A stretch of DNA of 64,000 nt. Origin: Stentor roeselii (Eukaryota > Ciliophora > Heterotrichea > Heterotrichida > Stentoridae). A model generated the notes under the pieces. That model was not told the origin of the DNA. It worked only from the letters and a program-made list of their open reading frames with translations, and did not search any database. The position numbers and the translations under genes were made by a program. Shown here piece by piece: positions 47,219-56,279 of this stretch (positions are counted from its first letter, which is position 1; each line of letters begins with the position of its first letter). The stretch is taken from positions 1 through 64,000 of the forward strand of contig RSEH01000182.1 of assembly GCA_006503475.1 (NCBI GenBank), in the 5' to 3' direction.

Positions 47219-47773
47219 TTAAAATCTCAAGGATCCTGCTTTTTTCAAAGAATTTTGCAACGAGTTTTTCTCTATCACAATTAATTGTTTGAAAGACTCT
47301 CGAGAATTGAAAATCGAGGAGCATTCAAAATTACTATAAATCTTCTCATAACTTGATTCGAGGTCTTGAGGATTCAAACTTGGTGTAAGTGACAATGGAT
47401 GAGATAGGGAATCTCTTGAATTGAAAAAATCTGGAGTCTTAGCAAAGTATTTTCGACCTAAACACGAATGGCCGACTGTTTCAAATACCTCTGCTCTTTT
47501 CGAAGTGAAACCTGTTTGGGAAGTCTCTTCATTATCTAAAGATTTCAATGATTTTGAAAAAATCACAGAATTATCAAGAGTCTCACCAATAATCTCCTGA
47601 AATGGAAGATCTTGATCACCTTTATTTGATTTAACCTTAACCGATATAAACCTAGGTTCTAATTTCAAGTGATTTCTATTAAAATTTGATTTAAATTCAA
47701 AAAAATCATCAGTTTGAGTCGAATTTTCTTTTACCTCCAGATTTCCTTTACACTTTTTACATTCTCTATACAT
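47219..47773 (-). CDS. Small polar protein with CxxC motif, unknown function
   Basis: A 184-residue protein beginning MYRECKKCKGNLEVKENSTQ. An open frame continues upstream only through non-ATG codons, so ATG 47771-47773 is chosen. The CKKCKG pair near the N-terminus could be half of a metal site. The rest is Ser/Asn/Phe-rich with no domain (SKRAEVFETVGHSCLGRKYF), probably largely disordered. It is divergent to the SAXO gene (150 bp between starts). Even codon pattern supports a real gene; the function is unknown. Confidence 0.6.
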   Translation of the reverse strand: MYRECKKCKGNLEVKENSTQTDDFFEFKSNFNRNHLKLEPRFISVKVKSNKGDQDLPFQEIIGETLDNSVIFSKSLKSLDNEETSQTGFTSKRAEVFETVGHSCLGRKYFAKTPDFFNSRDSLSHPLSLTPSLNPQDLESSYEKIYSNFECSSIFNSRESFKQLIVIEKNSLQNSLKKAGSLRF

Positions 47774-47923
47774 GATAATTATGATCACATATAAATTTTC
47801 ATTAAATATAAAACTCCCTAACCAAAAACCTTATTATCCAAATAATCCAACTCTAAACAAAACTCTCAAAAAAAAAATCCTTCCTTCTTAACCCTCACCA
47901 GTTCTTTTAAACCCCTATAAAAA

Positions 47924-48727
47924 ATGTCAGAATCTTGCAAACTTCTCGATTTACCTCCAGTAGGCGAGATGGACCACAGCATCGGAATCTGTTACTGTCA
48001 GTTCTGCACATGTGGACATCACAAATGCCCAGGAGACCCAATGAAATCTCGTAGTTACCTTCCCTCCTCCCTTCGTTCTCTCTACAAAAACGATTTCACA
48101 AAGAAGTCACGAATAATCTCAGAGTACTCTAAACTTAGGCCAGTCCCAAGAGACAACGCATTAAGTTCCCCTCACAACCGAATGGACTTAAAAACAATAA
48201 ACCAGCAGGACTTTGTGCGATTTGACAACACATCTAAAACCCCTTCAGCGAAATTTGAAAAAGAAAGTCACAGTGGCGTGTTGAAGTTTTCAGGAATGTC
48301 TCAATATCAGTCTGAATTTCCTAATTGGGGCCATTACGAGTTCATCAGCATGAAAAGTCCTCGAACTATGATCGCGAATAGTTCAGTTAAACTTGACTCG
48401 ACTACGACTTATAAGCAGAATTTTGGAAAAAATTACTCTTCTCAGCCTAATTTGAGTAGAAGGAAAGTACAGATTAGCAACCCTCTTACTCTTGGAAGTA
48501 CTTTTTTTCCACAGACTACTAATGAAGCTACTTATAAAGCTTTTCAAAGACATCATTTCCCTGAACGAGCGGAAAATAAAGCCTTTGGAATCACGCCGTT
48601 GGTGACTGTTCCGGATAATTTCAAGTCGATGTATAGTTCGGAATTTTCACCCAAGGGGGCTCCTGTAGTGATTCAGAAGAAAAGAGACTCAATTTTGCAT
48701 CCTAACAATGTTTCTCTTAATCAGTAG
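47924..48727 (+). CDS. SAXO/STOP-family axonemal microtubule-stabilising protein
   Basis: A 267-residue protein with the hallmarks of the SAXO (FAM154) family: an N-terminal Cys cluster, ICYCQFCTCGHHKCPGD, corresponding to the family's CxxCxCGxHxCP element, followed by repeated Mn-like modules with the pattern S..Y...F and PR or P.F segments (SQYQSEFPNWGHYEF, STTTYKQNFGKN, NEATYKAFQRHHFP, FKSMYSSEFSPKG). SAXO proteins lie inside or along ciliary doublet microtubules and basal bodies and stabilise them. No intron. The leader is C/A-rich, ending CCTATAAAAA before the ATG. The tubulin-modifying TTLL gene follows on the same strand after 262 bp. Confidence 0.88.
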   Translation: MSESCKLLDLPPVGEMDHSIGICYCQFCTCGHHKCPGDPMKSRSYLPSSLRSLYKNDFTKKSRIISEYSKLRPVPRDNALSSPHNRMDLKTINQQDFVRFDNTSKTPSAKFEKESHSGVLKFSGMSQYQSEFPNWGHYEFISMKSPRTMIANSSVKLDSTTTYKQNFGKNYSSQPNLSRRKVQISNPLTLGSTFFPQTTNEATYKAFQRHHFPERAENKAFGITPLVTVPDNFKSMYSSEFSPKGAPVVIQKKRDSILHPNNVSLNQ

Positions 48728-48989
48728 GTATTATTATGAGTTGAGAGATAAGGACTTTTGTTGGAAGGATTAATGTGGTTTATTAAAGGATTGTCAAGAT
48801 TTATTAAAGGTTTATTTAAATAGCTTTAAGGTGGAATTAATTTATTAAAGCTACAAAGTTTCTAAAGTTCAAAATCATTCTTCCTAATGTAAAAACCTAC
48901 TAAATTCATCCATAAATAAAAACTTTCAGTTCTATCATTGTAACTGATAACATTATCTCTATCTTCAATGTTTTCATAATAATAAATTG

Positions 48990-50759
48990 ATGTCTTATGA
49001 TAAACAAGCCACTCTAACCCCAACGCGAAAACAAATGAAAAAACTCATAATAAACACATTCAATACTCAATACGAAATCATCACAGAAATCGCGAAATCC
49101 TTCAACTGGCGCATTAAACTCACAGAAGACGAAGAAGATGAATCCGATGTTTACTGGGTGGACTTCGCTGTTCAACCAGAGCGTTTCTGCAAACTAAAGC
49201 CTTACCAAAAAATCAACCATTTTCCCAACATGCACGAACTAGCCCGAAAGAACTTCTTAGCAAAAAACCTGAACAAAATGAAGAAACTTTTTCCTAACGA
49301 ATACGATTTTTACCCTAAAACTTGGCTTTACCCTGCAGAACTTCCTGCTTTAAAGTTAAACCACACGAATAAAGCTGTTTATATCGTGAAACCTGAAGCT
49401 TCTTGTCAAGGTAAAGGCATTTTTCTCACTCGAAACCTGGAAGGTTTCGAGGAAAACGAAAGATATGTCATTCAAGAGTACTTGAAAAATCCTTTATTGA
49501 TTGATGGGCTTAAATTTGACCTTCGTATTTATGTTTTAGTTGCTGGATGTGATCCACTTAAGATTTTTATTCATAAGGAAGGACTTGCGCGGTTCGCTAC
49601 AGACGAGTACTTCCCTCCAACGCCCAGTAATTTTTCTAATCCTTGCATGCATCTGACGAACTACGCGATAAACAAGACAAGTGAAAACTTTATATTTAAC
49701 CATGACAGTTCCTTGGACAACGTCGGGCACAAGCAAAGTCTACAAGCAGCTTTTGCAAAAATAGAAAAAAAAGGCTTTTCAGTTGAAAAGCTTTGGAAGG
49801 ATATAAAAGGAATTGTAGTGAAAACAATAGCTTCAGTGCAACCTTCGTTGTCACATGTTTATAAAGCTTGTCAACCTGATGACCCTTACAATGGAATGTG
49901 TTTTGAGTTACTGGGGTATGACATTATTCTTGATGAGACTGGAAAACCTTGGCTTCTTGAAGTGAACCATTCTCCTAGTTTCAACATTGACAGCCCTTTA
50001 GACCTGAAAATCAAGCAAAAAGTCATTTCAGACGCGTTGATTCTGATGAACATTCACCCAGACAGCAGAAAAGAATACGAAGAAAGGAAAAAAAAGCAAA
50101 TCTTACTTAGAACCCTCGCTCATAACAAAGCTCAAGAAAAAGAAAATAAAATTCAAGATATTCGCAATGCCCAGATGAGAAGAGCCTTATGGGAAAGCAC
50201 GCATTTAGGAGGGTTTGAAGTCGTTTTTCCAGATATTGAGGGAAAGTTCGAGGTTTTCATTCAAGCTTCACAGAAAATCTGGGTCGAGTCCACTGGTGGA
50301 AGATTGCCGAGTAAGGACAGGCCTCATACGCAGGAGTCGATTCATAAGTCGATTCAAAAGAGATCTCCTCAGAATATTAATGAAGTCTTTAATAGGCTTT
50401 ATAATACGAAAAAGACTAAAGTGGAACCTCCACCTATTGCACCTTGTTTTCAGCTTGATGAAGCTTTTCGAACACAGTACTTTAAAAATGAGTCACCTTA
50501 TAGCTTTATTGAACTTGTCGTTCCTGCCAAAAGTCATGAAAAAGCTAGGTTTAAAAGCATGCCGAAAAAAAGAATTGCGCTGAATAACCACTTGGATGAT
50601 ATCTTGAAGGAAAGGAGGAATTGGGATGTCAGTAAGAAAAAAATGAATTATAATGAAACTCCTTTACAGATATGCTCGGTTTTAACGGATGAGAAGATTT
50701 TAGGGGATCATAAAAAGGATAAAATTCTTCAACAATTGGTTATGAGGAAGATTTTTTAA
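48990..50759 (+). CDS. Tubulin tyrosine ligase-like glutamylase
   Basis: A 589-residue TTLL-family enzyme; the chosen start is ATG 48990, one codon inside the longest frame, which opens with TTG. The ATP-grasp core (about 125-350) shows YIVKPEASCQGKGIF, VIQEYLKNPLLIDGLKFDLR, NPCMHLTNYAINKTSENF and CFELLGYDIILDETGKPWLL followed by EVNHSPSFNIDSPLD. These are marks of the TTLL6/TTLL13/TTLL4/TTLL11 glutamylases, with the EVN.SPS Glu-Asn pair that binds the metals. A basic helical segment follows (about 360-400: EERKKKQILLRTLAHNKAQE), like the cationic microtubule-binding region in this subgroup. It adds glutamate side chains to tubulin tails, especially in axonemes. Placement next to SAXO suits a ciliary role. 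Single exon. Confidence 0.94.
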   Translation: MSYDKQATLTPTRKQMKKLIINTFNTQYEIITEIAKSFNWRIKLTEDEEDESDVYWVDFAVQPERFCKLKPYQKINHFPNMHELARKNFLAKNLNKMKKLFPNEYDFYPKTWLYPAELPALKLNHTNKAVYIVKPEASCQGKGIFLTRNLEGFEENERYVIQEYLKNPLLIDGLKFDLRIYVLVAGCDPLKIFIHKEGLARFATDEYFPPTPSNFSNPCMHLTNYAINKTSENFIFNHDSSLDNVGHKQSLQAAFAKIEKKGFSVEKLWKDIKGIVVKTIASVQPSLSHVYKACQPDDPYNGMCFELLGYDIILDETGKPWLLEVNHSPSFNIDSPLDLKIKQKVISDALILMNIHPDSRKEYEERKKKQILLRTLAHNKAQEKENKIQDIRNAQMRRALWESTHLGGFEVVFPDIEGKFEVFIQASQKIWVESTGGRLPSKDRPHTQESIHKSIQKRSPQNINEVFNRLYNTKKTKVEPPPIAPCFQLDEAFRTQYFKNESPYSFIELVVPAKSHEKARFKSMPKKRIALNNHLDDILKERRNWDVSKKKMNYNETPLQICSVLTDEKILGDHKKDKILQQLVMRKIF

Positions 50760-50841
50760 TGTAAAATAAACCTGTGGTCTCTCTAAAACTCCAGCAATCC
50801 CAAAGAAAGCCAAAAATCTCTAAAACAATAAATAATCCTAT

Positions 50842-51753
50842 CTATATCTTCGGACTAGCCTGAGCAAAAGCAAGTACTTTTCCAATAGTCTCATTATTGG
50901 TCTTAGGGTAGTCATTATTTCCATTAAAATCATTGATTTTAGCCCATTCCCTCCTCAAGTCCTCAGGAGTGACTTTCCCCTTCAAAAAGCTTCCTTCAGC
51001 CCTTTGCCACCTAAGCCTTGTATACCATCCTCCAGCAGCTTCAAAAAGTCCTCCATTTTCCTTGCAGCTTTCATGACTTAAATAAACCACAAGTGGAACA
51101 ATTTTCTCAGGCACCAGAAGTTCTTGAATATCAGGAGGAAACAAGTCTCTAGTCATCCTAGACGTAGCAATAGGAACAATAGAATTCGCGAAAATTCCAT
51201 ATTTTTCTCCTTCCCTAGCCAAAACATTAGTAAACCCAACGATTCCCATCTTAGCCGCTCCATAATTTGCCTGTCCGAAGTTGCCATAGACTCCAGATCC
51301 ACTTGAAGTGTTGACGATTCGACCGTATTTATTATCTCTCATGTACTTCCAAGCTGCCCTCGTCACACTAAAGGCGCCTCTCAGGTGGACTGCCATTATC
51401 TGGTCCCATTCCTTAGTCGTCATCTTCAACATCGAGACGTCTCGAAGAATGCCTGCATTGTTGATGACCACGTCGACTTTGCCGAAGGCTTTTACTGCTG
51501 TTTCGATGATGGCCTCGCCGTTTTCCACTGAGTCGTAGTTCGAAACTGCTTCTGAGCCGAGTTTTTTTATTTGTTCAACTACCTCATCGGCGGCCTTTGA
51601 GGACTTGCCTTCGCCGACTACTGAACCTCCCAAATCGTTGACTACGACTTTGGCGCCTCTTCGGGCGAATTCCATTGCGTAGGCTTTGCCGATTCCGCTT
51701 CCTGCTCCTGTAACGACGACGACTTTCCCATCAAATCTTAGTGATTCAGACAT
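50842..51753 (-). CDS. Short-chain dehydrogenase, peroxisomal multifunctional enzyme type 2 (HSD17B4) dehydrogenase-like
   Basis: A 303-residue SDR matching the N-terminal (3R)-hydroxyacyl-CoA dehydrogenase part of HSD17B4/Fox2: VVVTGAGSGIGKAYAMEFA (glycine motif 15-22), VVVNDLGG, NNAGILRD (98 on), catalytic Ser near 150, Tyr164 and Lys168 in ANYGAAKMG, and the subfamily-typical IVPIATSRMT and FEAAGGWYTRLRWQRAEG. The normal enzyme continues into a hydratase and often an SCP2 domain; here the frame stops after the dehydrogenase at ASPKI, so it is a stand-alone dehydrogenase. The final PKI fits only a relaxed PTS1 tripeptide, so peroxisomal location is possible but not proven. It would act in beta-oxidation. 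No intron. Convergent with the TTLL gene (82 bp). Confidence 0.93.
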   Translation of the reverse strand: MSESLRFDGKVVVVTGAGSGIGKAYAMEFARRGAKVVVNDLGGSVVGEGKSSKAADEVVEQIKKLGSEAVSNYDSVENGEAIIETAVKAFGKVDVVINNAGILRDVSMLKMTTKEWDQIMAVHLRGAFSVTRAAWKYMRDNKYGRIVNTSSGSGVYGNFGQANYGAAKMGIVGFTNVLAREGEKYGIFANSIVPIATSRMTRDLFPPDIQELLVPEKIVPLVVYLSHESCKENGGLFEAAGGWYTRLRWQRAEGSFLKGKVTPEDLRREWAKINDFNGNNDYPKTNNETIGKVLAFAQASPKI

Positions 51754-51866
51754 TTTTATCGGTCACATGATTCAACACGTCACTAAGTTGATATTTTTGT
51801 ATTTAAAGTAGAATTGGGGATTTTAGGGATGGGTTTGAAGTGGTCGGAAAGGGTTTGAGGGTTAAG

Positions 51867-54665
51867 TTATACAAATAAGAGTTTTCGTAGTTCTTCGAAT
51901 CCTTGGTTTAGGTTTGTTTGAATTGATATTATTGTGTGGCCTCCTCTGTTTAGGAAATCGATCAGCTCTTCGGGCGCGGAATCATCGAACATCATGAAGG
52001 CTAGCTTTATTTCTCCTAGTTCTTCATCGATGTCTTGAAGTCTTCCTGGACCTAGACAGTCATGGAGAGCTTTACAAAAGATGACTAATGTATTGTCAAG
52101 TGAGTTTTTTGGAAACTTTTGGATTGCCTGAAGGACGACATCATAAACATGGTTTCTATTGAGACTCAAAATAATGCTACTAATAAGATTTTCAATATCA
52201 AGTCCAGGATAATCCCTTTCAATACATTCCATCCAATACTTACTATCAATATTTTCAGTAATCGCTCCAAAATTCTCAATCTGAGACTGAACCTCATCTC
52301 CAACAAACCCAACAATTAACTCATTAATATTCTGTTCCGCAAATACATCATAACAAAGACAAAAAATAGTCGATTTTTTTTTACTCTGACTTTTTTCATA
52401 AAGATTCAACAAAAAAGGTTCATCATGAATAAGTTTAAATTTCGAAAAGATCTGATACAAGTTCTCAACCGAATTTTTCCTAATCTCAGGGTCATACCAA
52501 GTGCCTTGTTCAACAGCCATGGTAAAATAAAGTGCGGCTTCATGAAACCTTTCATTTTCCTTATAAATCAAGGCCCGTCGATAGAAAAACGTCTGCCTCA
52601 AGATGTCTTTCTCGAAGCTGATTCCACTGACTTGAAAGTAAAGCTTTCGACTATCAGAGTCCTTTACCTTCAAACTAAGCCTTTTAAGGCGAGTCACATC
52701 AATATCAACAGTCAATCCTTTCGCATTAAACTTTGCCTGCTCAGTGAGTTCAGGTGTGAGTTTCGAGAGTTCTTCATAAACAACATCTAAAAGTTCTAAA
52801 GCTGTATGAAAATACTGCAACTTGTGATAAACATAAGAAATATCTAGAATAACTTTCAACATATTGATATAGTTATTCGAAGACGAGATGTAATGTTGCA
52901 GAGCTTTCGTCTGTAACTCAAGAATCGACTTCCACTCAGCCCTGAGTTCAAAAGCCGAGTCAAGACTACTTTCCAAAGACAACTGTTTCGCCAGGTAAAG
53001 CTGTTGAATTCTTTCAGTGATGTTAAAAACAATGCTGGTTTTTTCCACATCCCAATTTTGTGACTCTTTTCCTGTTTTAATTTTAAGAAGACGTCTTTCT
53101 TCAAATGTCAGTTTTGTTTCAGCATGTTCCTGCGCAATCACTTCATTGTAAAGTGCTTCCATCTCGCTGAGTGACTCGCGGTACATGTCGATGGCCTTGT
53201 CGTAGTCCTGGTCTTCGAGGTGCAGGTTTCCGATGAGGTTTTTCGTGATTGCGATTCCTTTGTTGTTCTTGATGGTCATGAACAAATTACAGACTTCTCT
53301 CAAGTTTTCAAGTCTTTGTCGCTTGTTCGGGTGAAGAAGAAAGCGAGGGTCGAGAAGTTGTTCAATGGTTTCAAGGATGAGGAGGTACTTGTCAATGTCG
53401 TTGACTTCCTTGTTGTACTTCATTCTAGGGATCTTTGTAGTGAGGCCTCGTAAGTAGTTCTCGATGGTGATGAGAGGGTTGGTTATTCTCACTGTTATTG
53501 AACTTGAAATGAAGCAAGTTATGAGTAGTCCTAATAGTGTGAAGAGAATGAATATTGACACTTGGATTGAGGTGATTAGGTAAATCTTGTCGAAAAAACT
53601 GATGAAGTCTTTTAAGGCTAAGGAGTAGTTTATGCCTGTTATGCAAAGTAAGGAAGTGGTTTTGTTGTCTTCGAATTTTATCAGTGAATATGATCCGAGG
53701 TACTCGCTGTTAAGACCTTCGACATCTAGGTACTCGTCTGATGAGTTCAACTGAAAAAGCAACTGGTCTTCAAAGGTTTTCGATATTTCTATGTCTGAAT
53801 CTCGCAAGAGTTCTGAGATGTTTGAACCGAAAATTTCATCTAAAGGTCCTTGGCTACTGTCGTAAACTTTTTCAGTGCTTTTATCTGACATGAAGTAAAA
53901 ATAATCATCTAGTCCTGAATCTTCACTTGAGAAGTAGTTGTTTTCTTGGAAGATGGTTATAGAGAAATTTTCACTTTTCATGAAAAAACTTAGGTTATAT
54001 TGAAAGTACATTGAAAAGTTCTGGTAAACCTGGCAAGATTCACAGTTGTAGATATGAAGACATCGAGAATCATAAACTTTATTAGAGCAAGGGTCAGATG
54101 TTTTAATATAATTCATATCTCCTCCTGGAAATCTGAACTCGTACCCATTATCCAAAAGTATTCCCATTTGTTTTTCTCTGTTTTTGTTATAAGCTTTTAA
54201 AAAAACCAGAAAAAGGTCAAGTTCTTCTGAATTTTCTAAAGTTTTAAACTGCTGTTCATTGTAAGGACCCATCATTAGCAGTGAATCTTGGTACTTTGAT
54301 GGATTTTTTAGATATGTACTTAGTTCTACTTTTGATGGAGATGTCAGGTTTGATGACTTTTTTATTTGGCCTGAAGAGATTTGATAGAATAACTCGGTTA
54401 GGAAGGCGGAGTCTTGGTAGTTCTAGGTAATTTTTACGTTGAAGACTTGAGAAGAGTATCGCTCTGATCTTACTTGAGAAAGCTTTAACAGGTGGTCATG
54501 CTCACGGTCTTCTAGGGTTTGTTTCACATCGTTTATCCAGGAAACTAGTCTTGTGTAGAGAATTGTTAGAGTTAGGATTGAGCAGAGAAGAATTCCTATT
54601 ATTAGTGGACATATTGTTATGCTTTTTAGTCTTCTACCGATGCGACGGATGTGCTTGTTGCTCAT
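51867..54665 (-). CDS. Membrane sensor with Cache-like ectodomain, HAMP-like region and TPRs
   Basis: Two exons joined over a 15-nt intron (54423-54437, GTAAAAATTACCTAG) give 927 residues. Exon 1 codes a basic start and a membrane helix (ITICPLIIGILLCSILTLTILY, about 16-38). A Cache-like extracytoplasmic region (about 45-350) with several Cys (CLHIYNCESCQVY) follows, then a second membrane helix (SIQVSIFILFTLLGLLITCF, about 360-383) and a HAMP-like stretch (ITVRITNPLITIENYL). The cytosolic part has TPR-like repeats (about 450-730; IAITKNLIGNLHLEDQDYDK) and a C-terminal alpha/beta domain (about 770-927; NTLVIFCKALHDCLG, KLAFMMFDDSAPEE), perhaps a degenerate vWA. The layout is that of a receptor without a kinase or cyclase output. 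Join evidence: frame and hydrophobic exon 1 fit exactly, with no alternative start. Confidence 0.8.
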
Positions 54666-55050
54666 ATTTATGATGAGTTTATGATGAATTAATGAAGATG
54701 TTTATTTTAGGTTTAGTGATATTCTGGTAGGATTGTTAATGATTTGTTATTGATTCTTGAGAAATTATTATTATATTGAATAATCATTTAGGTTTACTTT
54801 TTTATTTTTACTTGGAATTTCTGTTCAATTTCTATTAGATTTATATTAAAAGATTAATTTCTATATAAATTGACATTTATATATACCCAACTATAACAGA
54901 GTTTGTAAGAAATTATAAATACCCCTTATCATTTTCATTTTATAATCAATTTCGTTATAAAGTCGAAAGATTCTTGGTATTAGGCTACTTGATTCTGTAA
55001 TAAGTCTTTCATCATCTCATAATACTCATTGATTAAAATTATCTTCCTAA
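54666..55050. other. AT-rich intergenic spacer
   Basis: A 385-bp gap between the TPR gene and the sensor gene, both minus strand; it should contain the sensor promoter. The sensor ATG is preceded on the coding strand by ATCATAAAT. Nothing else recognised. Confidence 0.5.
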
Positions 55051-56273
55051 CTATATCGTCCAAACCGGCACATGTAAATAAAAACTTCTTTCACACCATT
55101 CAGGTAAATTCTTAGCCATGACCCTAGCTCGATCCTCAATCTCAAGATGATTCCCTCCATTAATTTTAACAACAGTAGCAAGTTGCTCAAGTGCGAGAAC
55201 TTCTCCAAAAGATCGACTCTAATCATTTCTTACTCCTTTAAACAACTCAACCGCACTTCTAAGTAAACTTTCAGCATGTTTCAAGTCGCCCTTAGCCTTC
55301 AAAACGATTCCAGTCAATGCCATGACCCTTGCAATATTCTGTTGATCAAGATCTTCATAAAACTTGAAAGCAAGTTGAAGCCACTTCAACCCTTTCTACT
55401 TACTTTTACATCAGGTTCAAGTAATTCCAAATAAACTTCAGCAATATTAGTCAAACTCAATCCAGTGAGTTTATTTTTAAACCCAAGTCCAGATTCTAAA
55501 GTATAAACATCAGGAAACCCTTCAAACAACTGAATCGCCTTCTGTAAATTTGCAATAGTTTCAGAAAAATCAAGAGTCGCCTTTTTAAACTCTTCCTGTT
55601 CACTTCCAGTTAAAGTTTCAAATTCATTTCCTTCAAATTTCCTGAGATGCATCCATTGAGTGGTTCCTAAATTATGATAAACAAAACATGAGTTGCCTTC
55701 TGGGTTCATTTTTAAACATTCAATAAAACTTGCTTTTGCTTTATTAAAATCTTTTCCTTGCAAAGCCAGGGCAGTCTACATAAAACGAACCGCATAAAAA
55801 AATTTCACATTTTTTTGAGTTTCTTTTTTGAGCCCTGTCCAGAGAGAAGGACTTTGCAAGATTTCCCCGAGTTTTACAGCTTTCAAGATATTGCTGGCGA
55901 GGTATTGTTTATAAAGAGTTTGATAAGAAAACTCGAGTTGATCTCGGTATATCTGAGAGTTGACTTGATAATTATGTACTACTTTTTCTAAAGTCTCTTC
56001 ACATTTTGAGTACTTTCCTTGTGCACGTTGAGTGATTGCGATTCTTTGAAGTACAAAGTTATGACTTGGTTCAAGAGCTTGTCCTGAATTTTCAATGATT
56101 TTTGAGCATTTTTCAAGTTCTTTTTCAGCTTCAGCCCATTCTTTCTGAACAATAAAGTCCATAGCTCTTGAATATTCTTTTAAACTTTCAGCGGCTTCGG
56201 CTCCGAGGACTGACTCAGGAGTCTTTTCTTGGACGTTTATGACTTTTGAGAATCGTCTGAGCATTCGAAACAT
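55051..56273 (-). CDS. TPR-repeat protein with three tiny introns
   Basis: Four exons make 392 residues. Introns: 55776-55790 (15 nt, GTTCGTTTTATGTAG), 55396-55409 (14 nt, GTAAAAGTAAGTAG) and 55219-55233 (15 nt, GTAAGAAATGATTAG). Splicing restores helical TPR-like text at each junction: FYAV...A|TALALQGKDFNKAKASF, LELLEPD|KGLKWLQLAFKFYEDLD and AVELFKG|SRSFGEVLALEQLATV. Repeats span about residues 30-370 (EWAEAEKELEKCSKIIENSG; ALTGIVLKAKGDLKHAESLL). The stop is TAG after VPVWTI. The spliced length is a multiple of three only if the middle intron is 14 nt. The overall layout recalls TTC19-like or tetratricopeptide adaptor proteins, but no partner can be named. The ATG lies 6 nt after the stop of the upstream coiled-coil gene. 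Confidence 0.85.
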
Positions 56274-56279
56274 TTATTA

